Origin: Tenacibaculum sp. MAR_2010_89
GTDB lineage: Bacteria > Bacteroidota > Bacteroidia > Flavobacteriales > Flavobacteriaceae
Direction: 5' to 3'
Assembly: GCF_900105985.1 (NCBI RefSeq)
Contig: NZ_FNUB01000005.1
Location: 3,100,001 to 3,164,000 of the forward strand
DNA: 64,000 nt
The notes under the pieces were generated by a model. The model had not been told where the DNA came from. It searched no databases and saw only the letters and a list, made by a program, of their open reading frames with translations. Numbering within the stretch: the first letter of the stretch is position 1; each line of letters opens with the position of its first letter. This document shows, piece by piece, positions 24,981 through 33,303 of this stretch. The position numbers and the translations under genes are program-made.

Positions 24981-26315
24981 ATGAAAAAAATAGTACTCAT
25001 ATTAATATTTCTATCAACAACTATTAACGCACAAACTGATTCTAAAATTTACGACATCATTAATAATGTTTCTGCAAATAGAATAAAAAAAGACATAAAA
25101 ACTCTTACGGAATTTGGAACTAGAAATACTTTTAGTGATACTATTTCAAATACTCGCGGTATTGGAGCTGCTCGTCGTTGGATAAAAGCACAGTTTGAAA
25201 CTATTTCAAAAAACTGTAATAATTGCTTAACCACTTTTTATCAAAAAGATTTCGTTACTAAAAAAGGGAACAGACGTGTACCGCATGATGCTTGGGTAGT
25301 AAATGTTGTAGCTATACAAAAAGGTACAAAGTATCCTAATAGGTATATTATTATGAGTGGAGATATCGATTCACGTGCAAGTAACACAATGGATTTCACT
25401 ACTGATGCTCCAGGTGCTAATGATAATGCTTCAGGTATGGCTGGAACTATTGAAGTCGCGAGGGTATTATCTAACTATAAATTTGAAAGTAGTATTGTTT
25501 ATGTAGGTTTATCGGGTGAAGAGCAAGGGCTATTTGGAGGTGCTGGATTAGCTAAATATGCTAAAGAGAAACAATGGGATATTGTAGGTGTTTTAAATAA
25601 TGATATGATTGGTAATATTAAAGGTGTTGATGGTGTTATTGATAATCGAAGTTTTAGAATATTTTCAGAACCAGTACCTGCAAATGAAACAGAAAGACAA
25701 CGTAGAGCTAGACGTTTTTATGGTGGCGAAGTAGATGGGATTTCAAGACAATTAGCAAGATATATTTATAAAACTACTAAAACATATATGCCAGAAATGA
25801 ACCCTATGATGATTTATCGCCTAGATAGATTTGGTAGAGGAGGTCATCACAGACCTTTTAACGATTTAGGCTTTGCTGGAATTAGAATTATGGAGGCTCA
25901 TGAAAACTATACGCAACAACATCAAGATATAAGAACTGAAAACGGAATTAAATATGGTGATACTTTTGAACATGTTAATTTTGAGTATGCTAAAAAACTA
26001 ACAGCTGTAAATGCAATTACTATGGCTAGTTTGGCCTTGTCTCCTCCTAGTCCAAAAAATGTAGGAATTGGTGGTATTGTAGAAGCCTCAGTAAAATTAC
26101 AATGGGATAAAGTAGAAGGAGCTAAAGGTTATAAAATTTATTGGAGAGACACTACTTCACCTACTTGGGATCATAGTAGGTATGTAGGTAATGTTAATCG
26201 GTTTTTATTAGAAGGGATTGTTATTGATAATTTTTTATTTGGAATTGTAGCAGTTGGTAAAAATGGACATGAAAGTATTGTTTCATTTCCTTCAAAGATT
26301 TTTAGAAAATGGTAG
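24981..26315 (+). CDS. Exported M28-family metallopeptidase with C-terminal Fn3-like domain; first His ligand replaced by Asp
   Basis: A 444-residue protein with a signal peptide ending TINAQ. The M28 aminopeptidase core shows PGANDNASGMAGTIEVARVL (bridging Asp), the general base SGEEQGLFGGAG, the NNDMIGN metal Asp and a late His in MEAHENY. The first ligand motif, normally GxHxDS, reads SGDIDSR near residue 124, so an Asp stands where His is expected; this may alter metal binding or be a subfamily trait. A fibronectin III-like domain (about 355-440) with VKLQWDKVEGAKGYKIYWR ends the protein. Role: periplasmic or secreted release of N-terminal amino acids, inferred from the family. It overlaps the next gene by 7 bp. 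Confidence 0.88.
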   Translation: MKKIVLILIFLSTTINAQTDSKIYDIINNVSANRIKKDIKTLTEFGTRNTFSDTISNTRGIGAARRWIKAQFETISKNCNNCLTTFYQKDFVTKKGNRRVPHDAWVVNVVAIQKGTKYPNRYIIMSGDIDSRASNTMDFTTDAPGANDNASGMAGTIEVARVLSNYKFESSIVYVGLSGEEQGLFGGAGLAKYAKEKQWDIVGVLNNDMIGNIKGVDGVIDNRSFRIFSEPVPANETERQRRARRFYGGEVDGISRQLARYIYKTTKTYMPEMNPMMIYRLDRFGRGGHHRPFNDLGFAGIRIMEAHENYTQQHQDIRTENGIKYGDTFEHVNFEYAKKLTAVNAITMASLALSPPSPKNVGIGGIVEASVKLQWDKVEGAKGYKIYWRDTTSPTWDHSRYVGNVNRFLLEGIVIDNFLFGIVAVGKNGHESIVSFPSKIFRKW

Positions 26316-26875
26316 AAAAACCATTATTATATTTTAAAACTGACTCCGAATGGCGTAGTTGGTTATTTGAAAACCATACTAAAAGTACCGGTATATATCT
26401 CATTTTATATAAAATAGAAACTAAAATACCAAGTATGCGCTGGGAAGAAGCCGTAAAAGTTGCCCTATGTTTTGGTTGGATTGATTCTACCGTTAAAAGT
26501 TTAGGCAATGGTAAGAGACAGCAATACTTTTGCCCTAGGAAACCCAAAAGTGTTTGGAGTAAACTAAATAAATCTTACATAAAGGAACTGGTTAATAATA
26601 ATCAAATGCACTCATCTGGGTTACAAAAAATCAAAATTGCAAAAAGTAACGGATCCTGGGAAGCACTAGATGATATTGATAATTTAATTATTCCTACTGA
26701 TTTACAAATTGAGTTTGATAAAAATAATAAAGCCTTTAATAATTATCTAAACTTCGCTCCTTCTTATAAAAAAAACTATTTATATTGGTTACATCAAGCT
26801 AAAAGAGAAATAACACGTCAAAAAAGAATTACGGAGATAATACAATTTTGTGAAGCTAACAAAAAGCAACGATAA
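26309..26875 (+). CDS. YdeI/OmpD-associated family protein
   Basis: A 188-residue cytoplasmic protein. Signatures include WRSWLFENHTKSTGIYLILY, the conserved MRWEEAVKVALCFGWIDS followed by YFCPRKPKSVWSKLNK, and a C-terminal helical half with FAPSYKKNYLYWLHQAKREITRQKRI, all of which match the YdeI (bacteriocin-protection / DUF1801-related) family. E. coli YdeI has been linked to stress and OmpD; its biochemistry is unknown. The start ATG overlaps the M28 stop by 7 bp and the stop abuts the epimerase start. Confidence 0.8.
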   Translation: MVEKPLLYFKTDSEWRSWLFENHTKSTGIYLILYKIETKIPSMRWEEAVKVALCFGWIDSTVKSLGNGKRQQYFCPRKPKSVWSKLNKSYIKELVNNNQMHSSGLQKIKIAKSNGSWEALDDIDNLIIPTDLQIEFDKNNKAFNNYLNFAPSYKKNYLYWLHQAKREITRQKRITEIIQFCEANKKQR

Positions 26876-27756
26876 TGACTAAAATATTGATAACTGGTGG
26901 TACTGGTTTAGTAGGTAAACATTTACAAGAAGTTTTAAAAAAGAATAATCATGAAGTTTCAATACTAACTAGAACTCCTAAAAAGAGTAATGAATTTCGT
27001 TGGAATATAAAAGAAGGGTATATTGATGAAAAAGCTTTTGAAAATATTACACATATTATTCATTTAGCCGGCGCAGGAATTGCTGATAAAAGATGGTCAA
27101 AAAAACGTAAAGAAGAATTAATTGATAGTAGAATTCAATCTGCTAATTTACTATTTGAATATAGTAAAAAGTTGAATATTCAATTAGAAGGATTTATTTC
27201 AGCTTCTGGTATCGGTTATTATGGAGCTATAACTTCTCAATCTATTTTTAAAGAAACTGATGCTCCTGAAAACGATTTCATTTCAAAAATTTGTATTCAA
27301 TGGGAAAAAGCTGCCTTACAATTTAAAACTCTTGAAATACCTGTTACTATTTTACGTACCAGTATTGTCTTAACAAAAACTGGAGGCGCTTTAAATAAAA
27401 TAAACACACCACTATTTTTAGCCGAATTAGGTAACGGAAAACAATATATGCCTTGGATTCATATTGAAGATTTATGTGCTCTATATGTAAAAGCAGTTAA
27501 TAATAATACCTTTACTGGTATATTTAATGCGTCTGCTCCTGAGCATCATACTAATACTTCTTTTACAAAAACATTAGCAAAAGTAACTCGTAAACTATTA
27601 TTACCTTTTAGTATTCCTTCTTTTATTTTGAACCTTATTTTGGGCGAACTTTCTGTCATTCTTTTAAAAGGAAGTAAAATTTCTACCGAAAAAACATCAC
27701 AATTTTATTCGTTTAAATTTGAAAAATTGAACAATGCTTTAGATGATTTATTATAA
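26875..27756 (+). CDS. TIGR01777-family SDR epimerase-like protein
   Basis: A 293-residue extended short-chain dehydrogenase. The N-terminal TGGTGLVGKHL (about 7-17) binds NAD(P), THIIHLAGAGIADKRWSKKR is the family hallmark, and a tyrosine in ASGIGYYGAI takes the place of the usual YxxxK catalytic Tyr. The C-terminal DUF1731-like part has FNASAPEHHTNTSFTKTLAK. Members are predicted sugar-nucleotide epimerases or, in the HCAREG group, division-associated factors; the substrate is unknown. It is the last gene of the 23652-27756 run and converges on ywbE. Confidence 0.85.
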   Translation: MTKILITGGTGLVGKHLQEVLKKNNHEVSILTRTPKKSNEFRWNIKEGYIDEKAFENITHIIHLAGAGIADKRWSKKRKEELIDSRIQSANLLFEYSKKLNIQLEGFISASGIGYYGAITSQSIFKETDAPENDFISKICIQWEKAALQFKTLEIPVTILRTSIVLTKTGGALNKINTPLFLAELGNGKQYMPWIHIEDLCALYVKAVNNNTFTGIFNASAPEHHTNTSFTKTLAKVTRKLLLPFSIPSFILNLILGELSVILLKGSKISTEKTSQFYSFKFEKLNNALDDLL

Positions 27757-27768
27757 AGAAGAAAGTTA

Positions 27769-27972
27769 TTACTCTTCTTCTATAACATTTTTAACTCTTC
27801 CAACAATACCAGATTCTAACTGTACTTTTATTCCGTGTGGATGATTTGGTGATTTTGTTAATAATCTACTTACAATACCTTCCGTTAACTCTCCAGTTCT
27901 TTGATGATTTTTCTGTACTACTTCAACAATACTACCAATCTGAATATTTTTTCTATTTCTACCGTCTTTCAT
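27769..27972 (-). CDS. ywbE: YwbE family protein (DUF2196)
   Basis: A 67-residue protein matching the YwbE family over its length: KNIQIGSIVEVVQKNHQRTG, then LTEGIVSRLLTKSPNHPHG and the C-terminal VGRVKNVIEEE. The fold is a small SH3-like barrel and its function is not known. It is preceded by a perfect 14-bp inverted repeat that overlaps its predicted -7 box. It converges on the epimerase gene, with only 12 bp between the stops. Confidence 0.85.
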   Translation of the reverse strand: MKDGRNRKNIQIGSIVEVVQKNHQRTGELTEGIVSRLLTKSPNHPHGIKVQLESGIVGRVKNVIEEE

Positions 27973-27974
27973 AT

Positions 27975-28005
27975 GATTCTTTTACTTTACAAAAGTAAAA
28001 GAATC
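27975..28005 (-). promoter_or_regulatory. Perfect palindrome covering the ywbE promoter
   Basis: GATTCTTTTACTTT (27975-27988) and AAAGTAAAAGAATC (27992-28005) form a 14-bp perfect inverted repeat with a 3-nt centre. On the minus strand the -7 box TACTTTTG (complement of 27990-27997) lies within it and the ATG of ywbE is 3 bases away. It may be an operator; if transcribed from the upstream gene it could also act as a terminator. Confidence 0.5.
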
Positions 28006-28027
28006 AGTGACAAACTATTAAATAAAG

Positions 28028-28477
28028 TTATAAACTATTCCAAATATCAAGATATATCTTCCAATTTCCCGCTACTTTTTTCCAAACGATTACATATTTT
28101 CCTTTCCAGCTAGTTTTCTTTCCATCTTTTTTAACTGTAGTTCCTTCATATATACCATAATCATATGCTGTATTTTTAACTATTCGTATTTCATGTTGCG
28201 TTATCTTATGTTGTATTGTTTTAATACCTTCTGGAAGTGTCCAATACTTTACTATTGCTTTTTTCCCTTCTAATATGTTACCCCTTTGAGGAAATATTTT
28301 TGCATCTGTAGTATAGCACTCTCCAATCATTTTGTAATTAGACGTATTTACATATTTAGAAAAGTTTTTAGTGTTTTCTAAAATTTGTTTAATCTGTTTT
28401 TCTTTTCCAATATATGTTTGGCTATTTGCTACGTTGATAGAAAGAAAAAGTAAGAATATATATATTAATAGTCGCAT
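28028..28477 (-). CDS. Exported NTF2-like / DUF4440-type protein
   Basis: A 149-residue protein with a signal peptide ending VANSQ near residue 19. The remaining 130 residues form one SnoaL/NTF2-like domain: a helical start (KQIKQILENTKNFSKYVNT), GKKAIVKYW in the middle and the curved sheet ending GKYVIVWKKVAGNWKIYLD. Such domains bind hydrophobic ligands or act as isomerases; no catalytic pair is clear. It is the third gene of an operon with another NTF2-like protein (gap 5 bp) and a DJ-1-like protein, so the products probably work together in the periplasm. Confidence 0.7.
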   Translation of the reverse strand: MRLLIYIFLLFLSINVANSQTYIGKEKQIKQILENTKNFSKYVNTSNYKMIGECYTTDAKIFPQRGNILEGKKAIVKYWTLPEGIKTIQHKITQHEIRIVKNTAYDYGIYEGTTVKKDGKKTSWKGKYVIVWKKVAGNWKIYLDIWNSL

Positions 28478-28482
28478 TGTAT

Positions 28483-28911
28483 TTATTTATTTGATGTTTT
28501 TGGCTTTCTATTAAATATCTTATTTACTACTTTCCATTCCCCATCTATCTTTAATAAATTCATATAATCTATAAATGTAAATGATGGATATTCAATTTCT
28601 AATTTTGCATTTGCTGTATTTCCAGAAACATTTATATAGGAAATTTGTGTTTTTCTATTTTGCTTAGGCCCTTTTTTTATTACTCTTTTAAAAAAACTTA
28701 GTGCATTTACTTCTTTATATATTCCCTTTGAAACAAATTTCATAGTTGCATCTTCATGAAATGCTTTTTTTAAAGTTTCAAAATCGTTATTTGTTCCTCC
28801 TTCTAAATAATAAGAAACTGTCTTTTCTACAAGCTTGTAATCCGATTCTTGTGCAAAGCTATTCATTGAACAGATGGTACAAAGTACTATTATGATAATT
28901 CTTTTTTTCAT
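28483..28911 (-). CDS. Exported NTF2-like (Lumazine_bd_2-type) protein
   Basis: A 142-residue protein with a signal peptide ending NSFAQ. It has the Lumazine_bd_2 form of the NTF2 fold: VEKTVSYYLEGGTNNDFETL, then LKKAFHEDATMKFVSKG and the C-terminal MNLLKIDGEWKVVNKIF. It is closely related to the N-terminal domain of the fused protein encoded at 30958-32082, where the same domain is joined to a DJ-1-like domain, while here the two are separate neighbouring genes. That arrangement predicts physical or functional association with the DJ-1-like protein encoded next to it. Confidence 0.78.
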   Translation of the reverse strand: MKKRIIIIVLCTICSMNSFAQESDYKLVEKTVSYYLEGGTNNDFETLKKAFHEDATMKFVSKGIYKEVNALSFFKRVIKKGPKQNRKTQISYINVSGNTANAKLEIEYPSFTFIDYMNLLKIDGEWKVVNKIFNRKPKTSNK

Positions 28912-28943
28912 ATTTAAATTGTTTTAATTTTTATTAAAGTATA

Positions 28944-29690
28944 TTATTTTTCTAATAATTCTATCACTTTTTGAGCTACCGATACTGTAGCCGAAGGATC
29001 TTGACCTGTAATTAATCTTCCATCAACTACATAATTATTATCCCATCCTTTTTTAGAATATGTAAATCTCCCTCCATTTGCAACTATACTTTCTTCTATA
29101 GAAAAAGGAAATGTTTTATAATAAGAAGCTGTTTTATTTTCAAAAATTTCAGGAAAACCGTTTACTTCTTTCCCTGCGTACAAAAACGTTCCATTAGATA
29201 ATTTTAAATTTACAATTCCGGCAGTGCCATGACAAATTGCAGATACAATACCTTTCTTTTCATAAATAGTTCTTGAAAGGTTTTGAATTCCTTTATTTTC
29301 GGGTACTCCAAACATAGCTGAACCACCACCACTATAATAAACAGCCTTATAGTTGATTTCAACAACACCTTCTGGAACTAATGTGTTCTTAAGTAAATTC
29401 ATGAAATCTGAATCATATAAATACTTTTTTTGAATAGAATCAGATGTCTTTATATAACCGATAGGAATCGCACCTCCTTTAGGGCTTACAAAATCTACTT
29501 TATAACCTTTCTTCTTAAAAACATTATATGCCAAAACAATTTCAGAGAAATGATTAGCAGCATTTAATTTTGTATTTCCATATGTATGTTGATTTGATAC
29601 TATAAAAAGTATTTTCCCTTTTTCATTTATTGATGTTTTACACCCTAGTAAAATCAGAATAATTAATAACGAAAAGATTGTTTTTTGCAT
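28944..29690 (-). CDS. DJ-1/PfpI-family lipoprotein (Hsp31-like glutamine amidotransferase fold)
   Basis: A 248-residue protein with lipobox LLGC (Cys about 17), so it is membrane anchored outside the cytoplasm. The class I amidotransferase-like fold has the Hsp31-type insertion YGNTKLNAANHFSEIVLAYN, the SPKGGAIP loop, and the nucleophile Cys in SAICHGTAGIVNL after GGGSAMFGVPENKGI. C-terminal DGRLITGQDP is the end motif of this group. Homologues include Hsp31-like glyoxalases and isonitrile hydratases; the substrate is not evident. It precedes the two NTF2-like genes on the same strand and follows a membrane AraC gene. Confidence 0.85.
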   Translation of the reverse strand: MQKTIFSLLIILILLGCKTSINEKGKILFIVSNQHTYGNTKLNAANHFSEIVLAYNVFKKKGYKVDFVSPKGGAIPIGYIKTSDSIQKKYLYDSDFMNLLKNTLVPEGVVEINYKAVYYSGGGSAMFGVPENKGIQNLSRTIYEKKGIVSAICHGTAGIVNLKLSNGTFLYAGKEVNGFPEIFENKTASYYKTFPFSIEESIVANGGRFTYSKKGWDNNYVVDGRLITGQDPSATVSVAQKVIELLEK

Positions 29691-29780
29691 ACTGCCTTAA
29701 TTTATCGCAATATGCATTCTTTCCTATAAAAAAAGGTTTTCAATTATAAATCCGAACTACCACTATGCAAACAAGAACTT

Positions 29781-30821
29781 TTAATTTTTACTATTTTCTT
29801 TTTTATATTTAGCTGGTGTAGTTCCTGTTACCTTTTTAAAAGTTGTGAAAAAGGTAGATTTAGAGTTAAATCCGCAATCATATCCAATTGTTTCAATTGT
29901 ATATATTTTCTCAGATACTAATAACTGTTTTGCTTCTTCTATTCTAAGTTCATTTATAAATAAAGAAAATGATTTTCCTAAATTATCATTTAGAAGTTGT
30001 GACAATTGATGAGTTGGGATTTTTAGTTTTTTAGCAATCTCTGATATTTTTAAATCAGGATTTTTAAACAATTTTTCTTCTTTAATAACTGCTAATTTTT
30101 TAATTATTGGTTTAACTTCTTCTTCATCAAACTTTTTATTTTCATATTTAATTTTTTCTTCAAAAAACAAAGTGCTTTTATTTCTTTTAAATACCCATAA
30201 TAATAGTAAAAGATAAAAAACAAATGAAAATGACAATGCCCCTACAATGTATGATGTAAAAGATCCTATATTATAGGATAACCATATTACTAATACGCCT
30301 ATAAAAATACTTAATAACCATATTTCAATTTCTTTAAGTTTAATCGACTTATTAAATACATTTTTTATAATATACTTTAATTCTATTCCTGTTAAAAGAA
30401 TATAAATTAACCATTGTATATAAATAATTTTAACAATAAATCGTGACCATAATTTTCTATGCTCTAAATAAGGATACAGTACTCCTAAAACTATTAAAAC
30501 AATAGTAAATGGAATAATATGCAACCTCCATTTTTTAGTTTTGCTTTCTTTTATTAAGGAAGTTATATACAAATACAAAGCAGGACCAATTAAAACACAT
30601 GCTGAGAGCCCTATTTGTATAAAAACACTTGACAGATTTGGATTAAAATATAAAAAAACCGATTTGATAATTCGTATACTTAAAACAAATAATAATAATG
30701 ATAAAAAGTAATTTGAAAACTTCTTGTGTTTTGTTGAATACGCAAAATAAACACTTAATAGAAATCCATTAAATGCTCCTAAAGCACTAAAAAAGAATAA
30801 TAATTGACGTTCAAAATCCAT
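29781..30821 (-). CDS. Membrane-anchored AraC-family transcription regulator, copy 1
   Basis: A 346-residue protein with seven hydrophobic helices in residues 5-215 and a cytoplasmic DNA-binding domain. The AraC domain (about 235-343) includes NPDLKISEIAKKLKIPTHQL and the recognition motif IGYDCGFNSKSTFFTTFKKV with the ending TPAKYKK. The membrane part has no named family here. It is divided from the DJ-1-like gene downstream by 90 bp on the same strand. It is a paralogue of the 32184-33224 gene, of identical length, and likely senses a membrane or periplasmic signal and regulates the adjacent NTF2/DJ-1 operon. Confidence 0.85.
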   Translation of the reverse strand: MDFERQLLFFFSALGAFNGFLLSVYFAYSTKHKKFSNYFLSLLLFVLSIRIIKSVFLYFNPNLSSVFIQIGLSACVLIGPALYLYITSLIKESKTKKWRLHIIPFTIVLIVLGVLYPYLEHRKLWSRFIVKIIYIQWLIYILLTGIELKYIIKNVFNKSIKLKEIEIWLLSIFIGVLVIWLSYNIGSFTSYIVGALSFSFVFYLLLLLWVFKRNKSTLFFEEKIKYENKKFDEEEVKPIIKKLAVIKEEKLFKNPDLKISEIAKKLKIPTHQLSQLLNDNLGKSFSLFINELRIEEAKQLLVSEKIYTIETIGYDCGFNSKSTFFTTFKKVTGTTPAKYKKENSKN

Positions 30822-30957
30822 TAATGCTAAAGTAAAAAACGTTTGGTATTTACCATAGTATTCCTACAATTAAAATTGAACTAGTATATTAATACACTCT
30901 ATTTTATTTAAACTATAGCATAAATAAAATAGAGCATTGATTAAAGTAATACCAAGA

Positions 30958-32082
30958 CTATTTCATAGTTGCATTTATTATTTCAATTGTTTTTAATGAA
31001 ACTCCCTTTGACGATAAATAATTTTGCCCAGTTATTAACCTTCCATCTACTTCAACATGAGCTTTCCCTGGTTTAGAAAATTGAAATTTCCCACCTCTTT
31101 TCTCAATCGTTTGTTTAATTAAAAAAGGAAAAGTTTTAAAATAATCTTTAGTTTTATTTTCATAATCGTCTGGATATCCGCTAACATTTTTACCATCTAC
31201 TAAATATTTCCCATCTTTAGTTTTTAAATTAATAATACCTGCTGTACCATGGCATACTGAAGAAACAATTCCTTTATGCTTCTCATAAATTTCCATTACA
31301 ATACTTTGTATCTCTTTATTTTCTGGAACACCAAACATAGCACCACCTCCTCCGATGTATTGAACCGCTTTATATTTTGAAGCATTAATTTCTGAAGGTG
31401 ATTTTGTGTTTTTTAAAGCATTCATAAAATTAGAATCGTATAAATATTTTTTACTCTCACTATCTGAAGTATTAATATATGCTAAAGGGACTGCTCCTCC
31501 TTTTGGACTTAAAAAATCAACAGTGTATCCAGCTTTTTTAAAAACATCATAGGCATTTACAATTTCTGAAAAGCTATTACCCGTTTTTAATTTTGTATCT
31601 CCATAAAAATGAGCGTTTGAAACAACAAATAAAACAGCCTTTTCTTCTGGATCATCAACCTTTGTTGCTGTTTTACTAATAATTTTCCAATTACCATTAG
31701 TTTTCTTTAGCAAGAATAAATCAATATAAACCCATTTCCTTCCTGGCCCAGCTATTTCAACTTTAGCTGTTGCTATATCTTTCACTACCTCTACAGATAA
31801 TATTTTACCATCACGTCCATTAAATTTTCCTTTTATTGAATTTTTAAAAAAACCAGTATACTCCTTTGGAGTATAAACCTTAAAACCATCTCTTCCTGTA
31901 AGGTATAAAGTTGCATTTTCAGCAAAAGCACTTTCTAATAACTTTAATTTATTATAAGAACTTCCTTCAATATAGTTTTGTAATGTTTTCTTTACAAGTA
32001 AATTTTCTGTTTCTGTTTCTGTTTGCGCTTGTAGTATTTGAAATACTAAAAATAATACTACTAACAAGGTGTATTTTTTCAT
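30958..32082 (-). CDS. Exported fusion of an NTF2-like domain and a DJ-1/PfpI-family domain
   Basis: A 374-residue protein with a signal peptide ending ILQAQ near residue 20. Residues 25-145 are the NTF2/Lumazine_bd_2 domain (KTLQNYIEGSSYNKLKLLES, IDLFLLKKTNGNWKIISKTA). Residues 150-374 are a DJ-1/PfpI domain with YGDTKLKTGNSFSEIVNAYD, SPKGGAVPLAY, GGGGAMFGVPENKEI and nucleophile Cys in SSVCHGTAGIINL. The two parts correspond to the separate proteins encoded at 28483 and 28944, so this is a fused second copy of that module. It sits between the two AraC genes on the same strand. Confidence 0.85.
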   Translation of the reverse strand: MKKYTLLVVLFLVFQILQAQTETETENLLVKKTLQNYIEGSSYNKLKLLESAFAENATLYLTGRDGFKVYTPKEYTGFFKNSIKGKFNGRDGKILSVEVVKDIATAKVEIAGPGRKWVYIDLFLLKKTNGNWKIISKTATKVDDPEEKAVLFVVSNAHFYGDTKLKTGNSFSEIVNAYDVFKKAGYTVDFLSPKGGAVPLAYINTSDSESKKYLYDSNFMNALKNTKSPSEINASKYKAVQYIGGGGAMFGVPENKEIQSIVMEIYEKHKGIVSSVCHGTAGIINLKTKDGKYLVDGKNVSGYPDDYENKTKDYFKTFPFLIKQTIEKRGGKFQFSKPGKAHVEVDGRLITGQNYLSSKGVSLKTIEIINATMK

Positions 32083-32183
32083 GACTCTAATTTTAGATTT
32101 TCAACAAACCTAAATAGAGAACCCTAAAAATTGGTTATAAGTTATAATTCAAGTGTCCAGAATTATAATTTTGGAATAAAAAA

Positions 32184-33224
32184 TCACAAAAATTCCTTTT
32201 TATATTCTGATGGTGTTTTACCGGTAACCCTTTTAAACGTTGCGTAAAAAGTAGATTTAGAACTAAATCCAGCTTCAAAGCCTATGGCTTCTAAAGTTAT
32301 TTTAGTTTCTTCTTTCAATAACTTTTTGGCTTCCTTAATTCGGTATTCATTTATGAATAATGCAAAGCTTTTTCCTAAATTATCATTCAACAATTGTGAT
32401 AATTTATGTGAAGTAATATTCAATTCTTTTGCTATATCTTTTAATTTAATATTACTATTCTTATAAAATTGTTTTTTCTTTATTACCTCATGTAACTCTA
32501 TAATCAGGCTTTCAGCTTCATTATTATCAATTTTCTTTGATACATATTTCTTAGGAATATCTTTGAAAATAGTCTCTCTATTTTTTTTTGACATAAAAAA
32601 GAAAAGCAGTCCATAAAAAACTAACGAGAAAACTAATGTTCCCAAAAAATACATCCAAAAATAACCAATTAAATAAGCTAAATAAATTAATACATTCCCT
32701 AGAAAAACAGCAACCAACCATAATTCAGAAGTGGAATATTTTAAACTTTTACTGAATATTTTTTTATAGATATTTTTTAAAACAAACCCAGAAAACAATA
32801 TATATATTCCCCAAATCGTGTAAATAACTGTTACAAAATCTCTCCAAAACTCTATGTTTGTCCTATAAGGTTTAAGCAACCCAATAATAACGACAATAAA
32901 AAAGAGACTAAAAACATGTACTTTCCATGCAGTAGGTATTTTCTTTTTGTTTTCTACAGAGGATTTTAAATAATAAAATAACGAAACTCCAATTAAAAAA
33001 CATGCTGAAAGACCTATTTGCATTATTAATAAATCTTTGGTTTCACTAAAAAGAGAGTATACTGATTTTCCTATCCTAATAGATAACATTAAAACTAGAA
33101 ATCCAAATAATGTATTTTGTGTTCGCTTTGGTTTCCCCAAAAACAAAAAATATACACTTACAAGAAATCCATTAAAAACTCCTAGTGAGCATAAAAAAAA
33201 CAAGATTGAATTATCAAAAGTCAT
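32184..33224 (-). CDS. Membrane-anchored AraC-family transcription regulator, copy 2
   Basis: A 346-residue paralogue of the 29781-30821 product with the same layout: about seven transmembrane helices in residues 5-215, then an AraC helix-turn-helix domain (about 240-345) with NSNIKLKDIAKELNITSHKL and IGFEAGFSSKSTFYATFKRV ending TPSEYKK. It lies just upstream of the fused NTF2/DJ-1 gene on the same strand, repeating the regulator-then-DJ-1 order of the neighbouring copy. I infer it controls that fused gene in response to a membrane signal. Confidence 0.85.
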   Translation of the reverse strand: MTFDNSILFFLCSLGVFNGFLVSVYFLFLGKPKRTQNTLFGFLVLMLSIRIGKSVYSLFSETKDLLIMQIGLSACFLIGVSLFYYLKSSVENKKKIPTAWKVHVFSLFFIVVIIGLLKPYRTNIEFWRDFVTVIYTIWGIYILFSGFVLKNIYKKIFSKSLKYSTSELWLVAVFLGNVLIYLAYLIGYFWMYFLGTLVFSLVFYGLLFFFMSKKNRETIFKDIPKKYVSKKIDNNEAESLIIELHEVIKKKQFYKNSNIKLKDIAKELNITSHKLSQLLNDNLGKSFALFINEYRIKEAKKLLKEETKITLEAIGFEAGFSSKSTFYATFKRVTGKTPSEYKKEFL

Positions 33225-33257
33225 TTAATGTTATTTATTATGCTTTCAAAAATAACA

Positions 33258-33284
33258 AAAACACTTGATGCTCTCAAGTGTTTT
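33258..33284 (-). terminator. Terminator of the DUF5916 gene at 33304
   Basis: ACACTTGA (33261-33268) pairs with TCAAGTGT (33274-33281) around a short loop, with an A/T-rich extension on both sides. Confidence 0.8.
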
Positions 33285-33303
33285 ATTAACCTAAAATTTT
33301 TAA

